A program made the translations under genes and the position numbers. DNA of 64,000 nt. Origin: Clostridium sp. MB40-C1. Its GTDB lineage: Bacteria; Bacillota; Clostridia; Clostridiales; Clostridiaceae. Below are positions 56,089 through 64,000 of the stretch, in pieces. Every line of letters begins with the position of its first letter. Position 1 is the stretch's first letter. The stretch spans positions 2,914,001 through 2,978,000 of the forward strand of contig NZ_CP133189.1 in assembly GCF_030913655.1 (NCBI RefSeq), read 5' to 3'. The notes under the pieces were generated by a model, which saw only the letters and a list, made by a program, of their open reading frames with translations, was not told where the DNA came from and ran no database searches.

Positions 56089-56111
56089 AAATAAAGGCCA
56101 TAATTGACCTT
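56089..56111 (-). terminator. Terminator-like hairpin after the Gx-transporter gene
   Basis: On the minus strand AAGGTC...GGCCTT pair imperfectly (one mismatch) and are followed by TATTTTTTT immediately past the stop codon. Confidence 0.5.
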
Positions 56112-56618
56112 TTAGTTCTGAGTTATTCTTTTCATAAAAGGAAACAAGTATTTTGAAGTTAATCCTACAAAAAAACCTGTTCCCAAAGCAGCTATTAAAA
56201 GTACTGGAAGATAGGCTACTATCATAACATTTTCAATCACTAAAGCTGCAACTATTATTTGTCCTATATTATGAAAAACTGATCCTACAATACTTATGCC
56301 TATAATACTTATTTGATCCTTTCCAATTTTTTTCATGACATACATAGCTATAAAACTCAGCATACCTCCTGCTATACTATAAAGAAAACTAGAAAGAGTT
56401 CCTCCAAGCAAAGTAGATAAAATTACTCTTAAAACAATTATTAAAAATACATCTTTAAAATCAAACATATATAAAGCTAGAAGTGTAACTATATTAGTAA
56501 GTCCCAGTTTTGCTCCTGGTGTAATAAAAGGTACTGGTATCATTCTTTCAACCATATAAAGTACTAATCCTTGAGCTACAAACAAAGCAATAAATGTTAA
56601 CTTCTGTGTTTTTTTCAT
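56112..56618 (-). CDS. Gx transporter family membrane protein (Hpre_diP_synt_I type)
   Basis: 168 residues with five or so hydrophobic helices. It belongs to the family once called heptaprenyl diphosphate synthase component I, now seen as ECF-type or flavin/quinone-linked small transporters with repeated Gly-x motifs (TPGAKLGLTNIVTLLALY, SIIGISIVGSVFHNIGQI). It commonly pairs with a NusG domain II protein and ApbE in clostridia, as here. Start: ATG after GAGGTGGATCTAA, 11 bases after the NusG_II gene stop. Its job in flavin or redox-complex maturation is inferred from context only. Confidence 0.88.
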   Translation of the reverse strand: MKKTQKLTFIALFVAQGLVLYMVERMIPVPFITPGAKLGLTNIVTLLALYMFDFKDVFLIIVLRVILSTLLGGTLSSFLYSIAGGMLSFIAMYVMKKIGKDQISIIGISIVGSVFHNIGQIIVAALVIENVMIVAYLPVLLIAALGTGFFVGLTSKYLFPFMKRITQN

Positions 56619-56629
56619 TTAGATCCACC

Positions 56630-57007
56630 TCAATAAGATACATCATCAATATCTGATTTACTTTCTCCTTTAATCTGCACTACAACTTTATGTGGAAGAC
56701 ATACAAGAATCTCTCTTGGTTTGTCCCTAAGCCCATCTTTAACACATATTTTATCTGGACAATCAGATTCTATTATTCTTACTCCACCATTTTCTATTTG
56801 TACAATGTTTTCCCCTAAATCAGTCTTAATAGTAATTTTTTCTTTATTGTTCTTTTCTAATTTTACTTTTTTATATAAATTCCCTTTTACATAAATCTCA
56901 ACATATTTTTTTGCATAATCTGTTTTTTTATTTAATTTAAAGAATACTCCCAATATTACTGCTAAACATATAAAAAAGATGATTATTATTTTGTCAAACT
57001 TTTTCAC
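56630..57007 (-). CDS. NusG domain II-containing membrane protein
   Basis: 125 residues from a GTG at 57007 (AAAAGGAGTAG site). One N-terminal membrane helix (about 5-22) anchors an extracytoplasmic NusG_II beta domain: YVEIYVKGNLYKKVKLEK, then VRIIESDCPDKICVKDG with two Cys, and CLPHKVVVQI. These proteins accompany Gx-transporter and apbE genes and are thought to serve Rnf-like or other flavin-dependent redox complexes. Divergent from apbE across a region with a promoter for each side. Confidence 0.9.
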   Translation of the reverse strand: MKKFDKIIIIFFICLAVILGVFFKLNKKTDYAKKYVEIYVKGNLYKKVKLEKNNKEKITIKTDLGENIVQIENGGVRIIESDCPDKICVKDGLRDKPREILVCLPHKVVVQIKGESKSDIDDVSY

Positions 57008-57056
57008 AAAATCTACTCCTTTTTTAAGATATAAAACCTAAAAACCATCAATAGTT

Positions 57057-57085
57057 ATTATACCTTTATAAACTATATTGTACAA
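57057..57085 (-). promoter_or_regulatory. Promoter of the NusG_II/Gx-transporter pair
   Basis: On the minus strand TTGTAC (57080-57085) and TATAAT (57057-57062) are 17 bases apart. Confidence 0.6.
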
Positions 57086-57158
57086 TTACAATCTATCTAT
57101 ATAATTATAATCAACTAAAAATGAACCCTAATACATTTTGTAAAAAAATTGACGTAAA

Positions 57159-57187
57159 TTGACTTTTACATATGTGGATAGTAAAAT
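57159..57187 (+). promoter_or_regulatory. Promoter of apbE
   Basis: TTGACT (57159-57164) and TAAAAT (57182-57187) are 17 bases apart, about 50 bases upstream of the apbE start. Confidence 0.65.
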
Positions 57188-57238
57188 TAGTTATAAAATT
57201 AATAACTATGTACCATTTATATTTTGTGGAGGTATCCT

Positions 57239-58288
57239 ATGTTTAAACACAAAAAAGTTTTAATTTATATTATATCAATGATCTCATTAATATTTTTCCT
57301 TTCCGGTTGCACAAAAAATAAACCAGAACCAATTTCTAAAGAAGGACTATTTTTAGGTACATATTGCAAAATAACAGTATTCGATAATGTATCTACTGAC
57401 GTCTTAGATAAAGCTTTTAATAGAGTAAATGAAATAGAAAATAAAATGACTATAAACAAACCTACTAGCGAAATCATTAGTGTAAATTCAAAGTCAGGAT
57501 TAGATTACGTAAAAGTATCTCCTGATACTTTCTATGTAGTTAAGACAGCAAAACACTATTCTGAACTTGCACAAGGAAAATTTGATGTTACTATAGGACC
57601 AATAGTTAAACTTTGGAATATAGGTACAGATAAGGCAAGAGTCCCTTCTCCTAAAGAAATACAAGATAAATTACCTTTGGTTAGCTATAAAAACATGGTT
57701 TTAAATGAAAAAGAAAATAAAATTATGTTAAAACAAAAAGGTATGCTTATAGATTTAGGTGCTATCGCTAAAGGATATGCAGGAGATGAAGTAAAAAAAG
57801 TTCTAGAAGCTAATGGGGTAAAACATGCACTCATAAATTTAGGCGGAAACATCGTAGCTGTAGGTTCAAAAGTGGATAATAAAAATTGGAAATTAGGAGT
57901 TCAAGATCCTTTTAATCCTAGAGGAGAATATCTTGGAACAATTGAAGTGTCAAATAAATCTATAGTAACTTCTGGTGTATATGAACGATACTTAGAAAAA
58001 AACGGAAAAAAATATCATCATATTTTAAGTCCTGAAAATGGATATCCTATTGAAAACTCTATTGTAAGTGTGACTATAGTAACTGACCAATCTATAGATG
58101 CAGACGCTTTATCTACAACAGTATTTGCCTTAGGATTAAACGACGGACTAAAATTAATAGACTCTATGAAAAATGCAGAAGCAATCTTAGTAACAAAAGA
58201 TAAAAACATATATACTACATCAGGAATCAAAGACAACTTAAAGATAACAAATTCTCAATTTAAATTTAAAAATTCTTCTTCAAAGTAA
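57239..58288 (+). CDS. apbE: FAD:protein FMN transferase (ApbE lipoprotein)
   Basis: 349 residues from the ATG at 57239 (GGAGGTATCCT site). The signal peptide with lipobox LSGC places it outside the membrane. ApbE moves FMN from FAD onto Thr/Ser of partner proteins such as Rnf or Nqr subunits. FAD and magnesium motifs are GTYCKITVFD, DLGAIAKGYAGDEV, HALINLGGNIVAVG and TDQSIDADALSTTVFALG (metal-binding Asp pair). It is divergent from the NusG_II/Gx pair that usually accompanies it. The target flavoprotein is not in the window. Confidence 0.95.
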   Translation: MFKHKKVLIYIISMISLIFFLSGCTKNKPEPISKEGLFLGTYCKITVFDNVSTDVLDKAFNRVNEIENKMTINKPTSEIISVNSKSGLDYVKVSPDTFYVVKTAKHYSELAQGKFDVTIGPIVKLWNIGTDKARVPSPKEIQDKLPLVSYKNMVLNEKENKIMLKQKGMLIDLGAIAKGYAGDEVKKVLEANGVKHALINLGGNIVAVGSKVDNKNWKLGVQDPFNPRGEYLGTIEVSNKSIVTSGVYERYLEKNGKKYHHILSPENGYPIENSIVSVTIVTDQSIDADALSTTVFALGLNDGLKLIDSMKNAEAILVTKDKNIYTTSGIKDNLKITNSQFKFKNSSSK

Positions 58289-58518
58289 TCCAAAACCTAA
58301 TGTAACTATTTTTAATTTTTTAAAGTAGTTGCTTAGGTTTTTAAATTTGCTTATGTTTAAAAAATTATTGATTATGTGTAATTCGAAATATGTCCTTATT
58401 AACTGCCAACGTAAGTTTTAAATTCAAGTATATCCCTAAAGCCTTTATGTACTTTAAAGAATTTGGTAAACCAAACGATAAATAACCAATATTATAAAAA
58501 ATGTAGGTATTGAAGTTT

Positions 58519-59661
58519 ATGAATGATGTTTTTAACGAATTAGATAAAATAAAAATTTTAGATAAAGATAATGTTTTAACCATTAAGAATTACATAAATA
58601 AAAAATATCCAAAAAATAATCCAACTGAAAACGCCAAAATACTTTCAGAAACTATTAATAAAGTTATATATACAAGCTTAGAGGGATTACCTGCTGACTT
58701 AAAACTATCTATTAAAAATAATACAATAAAAAATACTTTAAGTAAGGGAAAAGCTTCAATCACTCTATGTGATATTTTTCAAACTTGTGTAACCTCCGAA
58801 AACATAATGAAGGATTTTACACAAGAACTAATAAACTGGGTTCACTTAAATATAACAATCCAAATTCCAACAAATAATCTATACGAATATTTAGAATCAA
58901 ATGGATTTAAAATCGCAAATTCCATTAATCAACCTGAAGAACCCTTGTCTTGTGAGGACAAATTTACCATTAACGATAGTGCTACAGATTTAATTAGCAC
59001 CCAGAAGATCAAATCAAAAGATTTTATATTTAACCGCTTGTCTCATCTTATAAACTTAAAAAAAATTGGATATGTAACTCTTGTGGCTATTATTGTTATT
59101 CCTTTATGTAATATAAGTAAAGTTTCTTGTTTTAATAAGAATCGAAATCAAGAAAAACAGATTGTTCAATCAGAGAAAAAACAATCTACTTCGTCTAAAT
59201 ATCCCAATTTACATATTCCTAAATATATGAGATATACAGAAGTAAACAAAGTAAAACTAAGACTTTTTTTAAACAAACGAAATTCTCTTTTATCTAAAGA
59301 GCCATACTTCTCTACAATACTTTCTGTATCAAAAGAATTTAATTTAAATCCTATTGTTCTTTTTTCTATAACAGGACAAGAACAAAACTTTGTACCTAAA
59401 AATAATACTAATGCTTATAAAATAGCCAACAATCCCTTTAATGTATTTCATAGTTGGAAAGAATATAACACAGATATAAATGATGCGGCTAGAATTGCCT
59501 CTAGAACCGTAATTAATTTATCTAAAAATAGACCGGAAAATAAAGACCCTTTTGCATGGATAGGCACGAAATATGCTGAAGATAAAAACTGGGGTAAAGG
59601 TGTAAAATTAATTTTTGAAAAGTTAACTCAACAAATAAGTGAGGCTGTCCCTAAAAGTTAA
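58519..59661 (+). CDS. Membrane-anchored glucosaminidase-like protein with cytoplasmic N-terminal domain
   Basis: 380 residues from the ATG at 58519; an in-frame TTG at 58510 is only one base from the TAGGT site. The N-terminal 180 or so residues have no signal peptide and form an unrecognised helical, probably cytosolic domain. One membrane helix follows (IGYVTLVAIIVIPLC, about 188-203), then a Ser/Lys/Gln-rich linker and an extracellular domain (about 225-380) like the endo-beta-N-acetylglucosaminidase fold. In SITGQEQNFVPKNNTNAYK the Glu of GQEQ is at the place of the catalytic acid, and NNPFNVFHSWKEY matches the 'N.FG.K' part only loosely. Probable peptidoglycan hydrolase with cytoplasmic control; not certain to be active. 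Confidence 0.65.
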   Translation: MNDVFNELDKIKILDKDNVLTIKNYINKKYPKNNPTENAKILSETINKVIYTSLEGLPADLKLSIKNNTIKNTLSKGKASITLCDIFQTCVTSENIMKDFTQELINWVHLNITIQIPTNNLYEYLESNGFKIANSINQPEEPLSCEDKFTINDSATDLISTQKIKSKDFIFNRLSHLINLKKIGYVTLVAIIVIPLCNISKVSCFNKNRNQEKQIVQSEKKQSTSSKYPNLHIPKYMRYTEVNKVKLRLFLNKRNSLLSKEPYFSTILSVSKEFNLNPIVLFSITGQEQNFVPKNNTNAYKIANNPFNVFHSWKEYNTDINDAARIASRTVINLSKNRPENKDPFAWIGTKYAEDKNWGKGVKLIFEKLTQQISEAVPKS

Positions 59662-59702
59662 CCCTTAGAATTTATACTAAGAAATACTTTAAGACAGCCT
59701 CA
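59640..59702. terminator. Hairpin between the glucosaminidase-like gene and the PAS chemoreceptor gene
   Basis: TGAGGCTGTC (59640-59649) pairs with GACAGCCTCA (59693-59702), with a small inner hairpin CTTAG/CTAAG. The left arm is within the end of the coding region. It begins with the same GGCTGTC as 40058. Confidence 0.65.
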
Positions 59703-59707
59703 TTATT

Positions 59708-60916
59708 TTATCTATGATTTTTTATTTTTTGAACTTCTCCATCAAAATCATTTTTCAATACTTGTGCTATATCCGCTAAATGCTGACTAGCTTTAGCTAT
59801 ATCTTCCATAGAAGCTTTCTGTTTTTGCGTAATATCTAGGTCCTGATCAGTAATATCCCCTATCTTTTTTACTAATTGAAGCATATCACTAGAAGATGTA
59901 TCTATCTCTTTTATTAATCCAAGTAATTGTTCTATACTAACCTTACTTGAATCTAGATTGTCTTGTGTATCCTTAATAAACAAAACAGTCTCTTTAACTA
60001 CATCAATAATTGTTTTAATAGTTTTGTTTATTTCTTCAGCAGAATCATTTGACTGCTCTGCAAGCTTTCTTATCTCTTCTGCAACTACAGCAAACCCTTT
60101 ACCATGTTCTCCTGCTCTAGCTGCTTCAATCGATGCATTTAATGCAAGAAGGTTTGTCTGTTCTGAAATTTCTTGTATAGTTGTTACTATATTTCCTATA
60201 AGTTCAGATTTGTGAGTAAGGTCATTTATTTTTTCAACAGATGACTTCATAGACTTATCAACAATCTCCATATCCCCTATAACCTTACTAGCAAACTCAC
60301 TGCAATTATCAGCTTTTTTATGAACAGTGGAAGCTGTAGTTAAACCGTTTTTAGTTTCATCGTTTATTTGTGAAGAACGCTGATTTACTTCATTTGATAA
60401 AGCTACTACTTCTTGAGAAGAAGCTGCAAGTTGCTCTGAAACGGAACTTATTTGTTCTGTATTGCTTTCTATTGAATCTATTAGACTCTTATATGTATTA
60501 TTATCTTTTAGTACCTCTACAGCTCCAATACAAGTTTCATTTTCATCATAAATCCCTATGCTTGATACTAGAACGCTAATGCACCTATTGTTTTTGTCAT
60601 ATATATCTATCTCAGCATATTTTAAAGTTTCCTTATTTAAAGCACATTTTTGTATAGGACATTCATCACATACATTTGTCTTTAAAATATCATAGCATTT
60701 TATCGTCTTTGCTTCTTCCTCACTATAGCCAGTAAGATTTTCTGCCGCTTTTGACCATGATAGCACATTGTAATCCATATCCCTTACATAATATGCATCA
60801 GATATAACTGATTGAATTGATCTTAAAATATTATTTTCTTTCTTTAAATGTTCAATCTCTCTGTTTTTTTGCTCTAGCTCCTTCTTTAGCTCATTAATTT
60901 TACTATTTCCAAACAT
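59708..60916 (-). CDS. Soluble PAS-domain chemoreceptor (methyl-accepting protein)
   Basis: 402 residues with no membrane segment. A coiled coil (about 5-30) leads into a PAS domain (about 33-140), where [16 protein letters not shown] is the standard PAS helix. A Cys cluster C..C...C ([13 protein letters not shown], about 87-98) plus Cys near 78 suggests redox or metal sensing. The signalling domain follows, with tip [19 protein letters not shown] and [19 protein letters not shown]. It signals to CheA from inside the cell. Start: ATG after ACGGGAGGATTAACAAC. Convergent with the glucosaminidase-like gene. Confidence 0.93.
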   Translation of the reverse strand: MFGNSKINELKKELEQKNREIEHLKKENNILRSIQSVISDAYYVRDMDYNVLSWSKAAENLTGYSEEEAKTIKCYDILKTNVCDECPIQKCALNKETLKYAEIDIYDKNNRCISVLVSSIGIYDENETCIGAVEVLKDNNTYKSLIDSIESNTEQISSVSEQLAASSQEVVALSNEVNQRSSQINDETKNGLTTASTVHKKADNCSEFASKVIGDMEIVDKSMKSSVEKINDLTHKSELIGNIVTTIQEISEQTNLLALNASIEAARAGEHGKGFAVVAEEIRKLAEQSNDSAEEINKTIKTIIDVVKETVLFIKDTQDNLDSSKVSIEQLLGLIKEIDTSSSDMLQLVKKIGDITDQDLDITQKQKASMEDIAKASQHLADIAQVLKNDFDGEVQKIKNHR

Positions 60917-61094
60917 GTTGTTAATCCTCCCGTAATCTTTTGTCCTTAATTTAAATATCGATGATATTACTAAATTTCTTGATTAAAAACCTGATATAAC
61001 TTGTTATTATTATGAATTATTACATTATATATGGTGTTTATCATATATTTGATAAATATAAAAAACTTTTATATTTCATTATTTATGACACTTA

Positions 61095-61152
61095 TAAAAA
61101 AACGAGCATAAACGGAATTTTTTTTATAAAATTCCTTTATACTCGCTTTTTT
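61095..61152 (-). terminator. Terminator of the glgC-glgD operon
   Basis: A long hairpin (AAAAAACGAG.ATAAA.GGAATTTT and its near-complement) with T-tracts at both outer ends lies directly after the glgD stop. Confidence 0.8.
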
Positions 61153-61154
61153 AA

Positions 61155-62291
61155 TCATATTATTATATGTGCTTTTTTATTATAATGATTACGGTTTTTT
61201 TCTATAACTACAGGAAATTCACTATCTCCTTTTAATTCTTTATTCTTTTCTATTACTACATTCTTATCTATAATAACATTTGTGAGTTTAGCATTTTCTT
61301 TTATCTCACAATTTTGCATTATTATGCAGTTTTCTATTTTAGCTCCCTTGTGAACCACAACTCTTCTTGAAATTATACAATTCTTTACTTCCCCTTCAAT
61401 AATACATCCATTAGCAATAAGACAGTTTGATGCCTTAGAACCATTATAATATTTTGTTGGAGGTGCATCTTTTACTTTTGTATATATAGGTCCATTTTTG
61501 GAAAATAGTTCTTTACCTATTTTAGGATTCAACATATCCATATTAGCTTTATAATAAGCTTTTGTTGAATTTATGCATGTTAAATATCCATCAAATTCAT
61601 GAGCCTTTATATTAAACTTATCACAATTTGCATATATATACTCTTTAACTGACTTGTAATATCCTTTAGAAATGCACTCATCTAAAATCTGTAAAAGTGT
61701 ATCCTTACTCATTATAAACATATCCATAGACAGATTTATTTCATTATTAGTTCCTATGTTTTTTCCTACACTCATAACAGAATTATTTTCTCCTACATTA
61801 AGCACATGGCAATCTAAAAAATTGCAAGAGGAGTTTTTAACTCTCTTATAAATTATAGTTATATCATTATTATCATTTTCATAAAAATCTATAGCTTTCC
61901 TATAATCTATATTACACATCATATTTGAAGATGAAAAAATAACCTTACTTTGTTTACTTCTATATAAGTATTCCATATTATTTGTTATAAGTTCTATATC
62001 ATTAGTAATTGCACTTGAATAATTAAAATTAAAAATAAATAGTCCATTAATTTTTCTATCCAAATCCCAATATCTTCCTGAATCAAGATGATCCATTAAA
62101 GATCTAGACCTACTCTGAGTATATATCCCTACATTAGTTAATCCCGCATTAACCATATTTGAAAGAACGAAATCTATTATCCTATATTTTCCCCCTATAG
62201 GTATAGATGCAAGAGGCCTTTTACCTGTTAAATTTTTTATATTTTCATCATTTTCATTTAGGCTTATAATCCCCATATAATCATTATTCAC
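61155..62291 (-). CDS. glgD: Glucose-1-phosphate adenylyltransferase-like subunit GlgD
   Basis: 378 residues from a GTG at 62291 (GGGGTGATAAT site). It is a GlgC-like protein without the N-terminal GGxGTRLxxLT nucleotide loop: it has SLNENDENIKNLTGKRPLAS instead, so it probably does not catalyse on its own. It keeps [20 protein letters not shown] and a left-handed beta-helix C-terminus (NCIISRRVVVHKGAKIENCI). GlgD subunits form heterotetramers with GlgC and raise or tune its activity in Firmicutes glycogen synthesis. It lies 15 bases after glgC and is followed by a terminator. Confidence 0.95.
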   Translation of the reverse strand: MNNDYMGIISLNENDENIKNLTGKRPLASIPIGGKYRIIDFVLSNMVNAGLTNVGIYTQSRSRSLMDHLDSGRYWDLDRKINGLFIFNFNYSSAITNDIELITNNMEYLYRSKQSKVIFSSSNMMCNIDYRKAIDFYENDNNDITIIYKRVKNSSCNFLDCHVLNVGENNSVMSVGKNIGTNNEINLSMDMFIMSKDTLLQILDECISKGYYKSVKEYIYANCDKFNIKAHEFDGYLTCINSTKAYYKANMDMLNPKIGKELFSKNGPIYTKVKDAPPTKYYNGSKASNCLIANGCIIEGEVKNCIISRRVVVHKGAKIENCIIMQNCEIKENAKLTNVIIDKNVVIEKNKELKGDSEFPVVIEKNRNHYNKKAHIII

Positions 62292-62306
62292 ATTATCACC
62301 CCGAAT

Positions 62307-63452
62307 TTATTTAATTATTGAATTGGTTTTTATATCTTCATTATCGCCTATAACCGTTACCTCCCCAGAATTACCTATAATGCTATTTTTTCCAACCGTT
62401 ACCCCCATACTAACTATAGATTTTCTTATTATTGCATTATCACCTATCTTTGTATTACTCATAATAACTGAATCCTCAATTATAGCATTTTTTCCTATAT
62501 GCACTCCAGGAAATAAAATAGAATTAGTTACCGTACCAAATACATTGCACCCCTCAACTATTAAAGAATTTTTTATTTTTGCAGTATTTCCTATATACTG
62601 AGCAGGCTTAGTTGGATTAACAGAATATATATTCCAATATTCATCGTAAATATTCAACTCATTTTCTGGATCCAAAAAGTCCATATTTGCTTCCCATAAA
62701 CTTTCTATTGTGCCCACATCCCTCCAATAACCTTTAAATGGATAAGCAAATAGATTTAATTCATTTTTTAACATTTTGGGTATTATATTTTTTCCAAAAT
62801 CATGACTAGACTGCTTGTCTTTAGAGTCCTCTATAAGGATTTTCTTCAAAACATTCCAGCTAAATATGTATACCCCCATGGAAGCTTTGTTGTTTTTAGG
62901 TTCTAAAGGTTTTTCCTCAAATTCGTATATCTTATTGTCCTCAGATGTATTCATAATTCCAAATCTACTAGCTTCTTCTATTGGAACCTCAATAACAGCA
63001 ATGGTTGCATCAGCATTTTTCTTCTTATGAAATTTAAGCATTTTAGAATAGTCCATTTTATAAATATGATCTCCAGATAATACCAATATATGTTCTGGCT
63101 CATATCTATCAATGAATGATATATTTTGATAAATAGCATCTGCTGTACCCATATACCAATTTCCACCATCATTCCTCATATGAGGTGGAAGAATACTTAT
63201 TCCTCCATTTATTCTGTTCAAATCCCATGGTGTTCCTATTCCTATATGTGAATTAAGTTTATGTGGCTGATATTGAGTTAATACTCCTATAGTGTCTATT
63301 CCTGAATTAGAACAATTACTTAAAGTAAAGTCAATTATCCTATATTTTCCACCAAAAGGTATTGCAGGTTTCGCATTTTTTTTAGTTAATACTTTTAGCC
63401 TTGTTCCTTGTCCACCAGCTAAAATCATAGCTAGCATTTCTTTTTTTAACAT
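62307..63452 (-). CDS. glgC: Glucose-1-phosphate adenylyltransferase
   Basis: 381 residues from the ATG at 63452 (GGTGGTGAATGAA site). It makes ADP-glucose for glycogen synthesis. The nucleotide loop [20 protein letters not shown] and the substrate Lys in [19 protein letters not shown] are present, as are [10 protein letters not shown] and [13 protein letters not shown] hexapeptide beta-helix (about 290-381; [19 protein letters not shown]) provides the allosteric site. First gene of the glgC-glgD operon. glgA, glgP and glgB are not in the window, and a terminator follows glgD. Confidence 0.97.
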   Translation of the reverse strand: MLKKEMLAMILAGGQGTRLKVLTKKNAKPAIPFGGKYRIIDFTLSNCSNSGIDTIGVLTQYQPHKLNSHIGIGTPWDLNRINGGISILPPHMRNDGGNWYMGTADAIYQNISFIDRYEPEHILVLSGDHIYKMDYSKMLKFHKKKNADATIAVIEVPIEEASRFGIMNTSEDNKIYEFEEKPLEPKNNKASMGVYIFSWNVLKKILIEDSKDKQSSHDFGKNIIPKMLKNELNLFAYPFKGYWRDVGTIESLWEANMDFLDPENELNIYDEYWNIYSVNPTKPAQYIGNTAKIKNSLIVEGCNVFGTVTNSILFPGVHIGKNAIIEDSVIMSNTKIGDNAIIRKSIVSMGVTVGKNSIIGNSGEVTVIGDNEDIKTNSIIK

Positions 63453-63792
63453 TTCATTCACCACCAAGTATATTAATTTTCTGTTATAAAATGGTATTTA
63501 TGAATTCTATATTACATTATTTGGTATTTAATTTCAATATGTTTAATGTAATTTTATTCCTTTTGTTGTGATTACTTGATTTTTCCCTTATTTTATATAG
63601 ATTATTTAATAATTCTCTTGATTGAAATACGCTTTTTTATTTAAGAAAAATTCACACCATCTTTTATATACTTTGATATAATATAAATGGTATGATTTTT
63701 TGCTATTAAAAACTTTAGTTTGGCATTTAATATTATTCGATTTTTCAATTTTCTCTATAATATTGGTCACAATCATATTAAGAGGTGATATT
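63453..63792. other. AT-rich divergent intergenic region
   Basis: About 340 bases between glgC and the divergent PAS-protein gene. I see no ORF with a ribosome site, no riboswitch and no clear hairpin. Confidence 0.5.
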
Positions 63793-64000
63793 TTGAACTT
63801 GTTTTTTAGAATTATACTAATCATTTTTTCTTCATATTTTATTGTAGATAATTTCAAAGCTTACAAACATATAAAAAGTCAAAATAAAAAATTGAATCTA
63901 AATGAAAATCTTTTAGACTGCATACTTAATTCAACTGGAGATGGAATACTTGTAGTGTCTTTAGAAGATAAAATACTTCATTTTAATAATAATTTTTTAA
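63793..64000 (+). CDS. PAS-domain membrane sensor protein (N-terminus only)
   Basis: Reading from the TTG at 63793, which lies 6 bases after AAGAGGTGA, gives 69 codons open to the window end. The first 20 or so residues are a hydrophobic anchor (NLFFRIILIIFSSYFIV). A coiled-coil stretch follows (KHIKSQNKKLNLNENLLDC), and then the first strand of a PAS domain: ILNSTGDGILVVSLEDKILH with an FNN at the edge. Output domain unknown (histidine kinase, GGDEF or chemoreceptor). Confidence 0.8.
   Translation, partial: MNLFFRIILIIFSSYFIVDNFKAYKHIKSQNKKLNLNENLLDCILNSTGDGILVVSLEDKILHFNNNFL

Overview
The window reads as a chromosome segment of a spore-forming, motile, anaerobic Clostridium (cluster I Firmicutes). 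The sequence is very AT-rich. Ribosome binding sites are strong (GGAGG-like), with frequent TTG and GTG starts. There are [FeFe]-hydrogenase maturation genes, spore maturation (spmA/spmB) and germination (gerB/gerC-type) genes, four chemoreceptors and a riboflavin operon behind an FMN riboswitch. I cannot name the species. I saw no rRNA, tRNA or CRISPR array.

Layout. 0-2.3 kb: the end of an OmpR-type regulator, a lipoprotein and a ribosomal L25/CTC-like gene. 2.3-9.1 kb (minus): a tellurium/stress (Ter) operon with a CitE-like lyase, two phosphoribosyltransferase-type enzymes, a HAD phosphatase and three TerD proteins. 9.5-13.7 kb: a purine permease with a PurR-type box, then a chemoreceptor paired with a sugar-binding lipoprotein. 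14-18.5 kb: the hydrogenase maturation operon (TM1266-like gene, hydE, hydG, hydF), preceded by a strong promoter and a terminated leader RNA. 18.8-26 kb: a lytic-transglycosylase-like protein and a Bce-type antimicrobial peptide module split by about 2 kb of mobile DNA. 26-32 kb: a second Ter locus (TelA, YceG-like, AIM24, a diverged TerD). 32-38 kb: two paralogous chemoreceptors around a MATE exporter. 38-44 kb: a MocR-type regulator, thrB, spmA/spmB and small genes. 44-48.7 kb: ribD-ribE-ribBA-ribH behind an FMN riboswitch. 48.8-51.4 kb: gerB and gerC subunits without an A subunit, and a small zinc-ribbon-like protein. 51.5-58.3 kb: topB, pepT, a lipoprotein, a Gx-transporter/NusG_II pair and apbE. 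58.5-64 kb: a membrane-anchored glucosaminidase-like protein, a soluble PAS chemoreceptor, glgC/glgD and the start of a PAS protein.

The two Ter loci probably work together. TerD, TelA and YceG-like proteins are the structural and effector part. The lyase, phosphoribosyltransferases and phosphatase match the 'biosynthetic module' predicted in comparative genomics to make a nucleoside-like metabolite. No TerC and no ATP-grasp gene lies in the window.

A nearly identical 270-bp foldback element occurs twice in opposite orientation (21.3 and 32.0 kb). The pair brackets 10.4 kb that holds the transposase remnant, bceAB and the second Ter locus. A smaller palindromic repeat family (about 60-100 bp) occurs at 14.2, 19.4, 38.5 and 44.3 kb. 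The least explained signals are the hydE-operon leader RNA, these repeats, and the diverged parts of the Ter system.
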